Notes under the pieces: model-generated
The model's database searches: none
What the model saw: the letters and a program-made list of their open reading frames with translations, nothing else
What the model was told of the DNA's origin: nothing
Origin: Phycisphaerae bacterium
GTDB taxonomy: Bacteria > Planctomycetota > Phycisphaerae > Sedimentisphaerales > SG8-4
Length of the DNA: 5,578 nucleotides
NCBI GenBank assembly: GCA_030614945.1
Contig: JAUXAH010000140.1
Location: 1 to 5,578, forward strand
Direction of reading: 5' to 3'
Program-made: the position numbers and the translations under genes
Shown: positions 5,503 through 5,578 of the stretch, piece after piece
How the letters are laid out: each line of letters starts with the position of its first letter
How positions within the stretch are numbered: position 1 is the stretch's first letter

Positions 5503-5578
5503 GTGACAGTACGCGCAGAGTTGCTGAAAAAAGCCTCACAAGCTCAGGATGGGGTAGTTTTTGTCAACAGAGAAGAAA
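5503..5578 (+). other. Possible start of another gene, cut by the window end
   Basis: After the 5478-5491 palindrome a plus-strand frame is open to the window edge; it contains SKTIAVTVRAELLKKA and DGVVFVNREE. The only plausible initiator is GTG at 5503, without a well-placed ribosome-binding site. The frame has been open since 5419, so it could instead be a frameshifted continuation of the TPR gene. A second plus-strand frame is also open from 5493. The first residues loosely resemble a ribbon-helix-helix strand-helix start, but too little is visible to assign a family. Confidence 0.2.

Overview
The window looks like chromosomal DNA from an environmental Planctomycetota bacterium, possibly of the Phycisphaerae/Sedimentisphaerales type. 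This is inferred from three things: the end of a prepilin-like 'H-X9-DG' protein, a family greatly expanded in Planctomycetota; a Tat-exported glycoside hydrolase; and gaps filled with short palindromic repeats. No rRNA or other taxonomic marker is present, so the assignment is provisional.

Layout: (1) 1-390, plus strand, is the C-terminal part of the prepilin-like protein. It converges on pruA across a 42-base gap holding a GC-rich hairpin. (2) 433-2064, minus strand, is a complete 1-pyrroline-5-carboxylate dehydrogenase. (3) 2065-2313 is a gap with nested hairpins, a candidate minus-strand promoter and a pair of facing REP-like hairpins. (4) 2314-3810, minus strand, is a complete secreted GH32 fructan/sucrose hydrolase with a classic twin-arginine signal. 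(5) 3811-4688 is a long non-coding gap with several different palindromic or direct repeats and a near-consensus plus-strand sigma70-type promoter at 4112-4141. (6) 4689-5447, plus strand, is a short exported TPR protein. (7) 5448-5578 has an exact TATAAT abutting a 14-base palindrome, followed by an open frame that leaves the window.

Functionally, the GH32 enzyme would release fructose outside the cytoplasm, and PruA would finish proline oxidation to glutamate inside it. They share a strand and a near-identical ribosome-binding region (AAGGAGGC then A-rich), but no pathway link is visible and the 248-base structured gap argues against a tight operon. The TPR protein is transcribed divergently from GH32 and has no assignable partner here.

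I did not find a convincing new multi-gene system. The most interesting material is non-coding: nearly every gap holds palindromes whose arms can pair in more than one way, and the strong promoter at 4112-4141 has no gene for about 540 bases.
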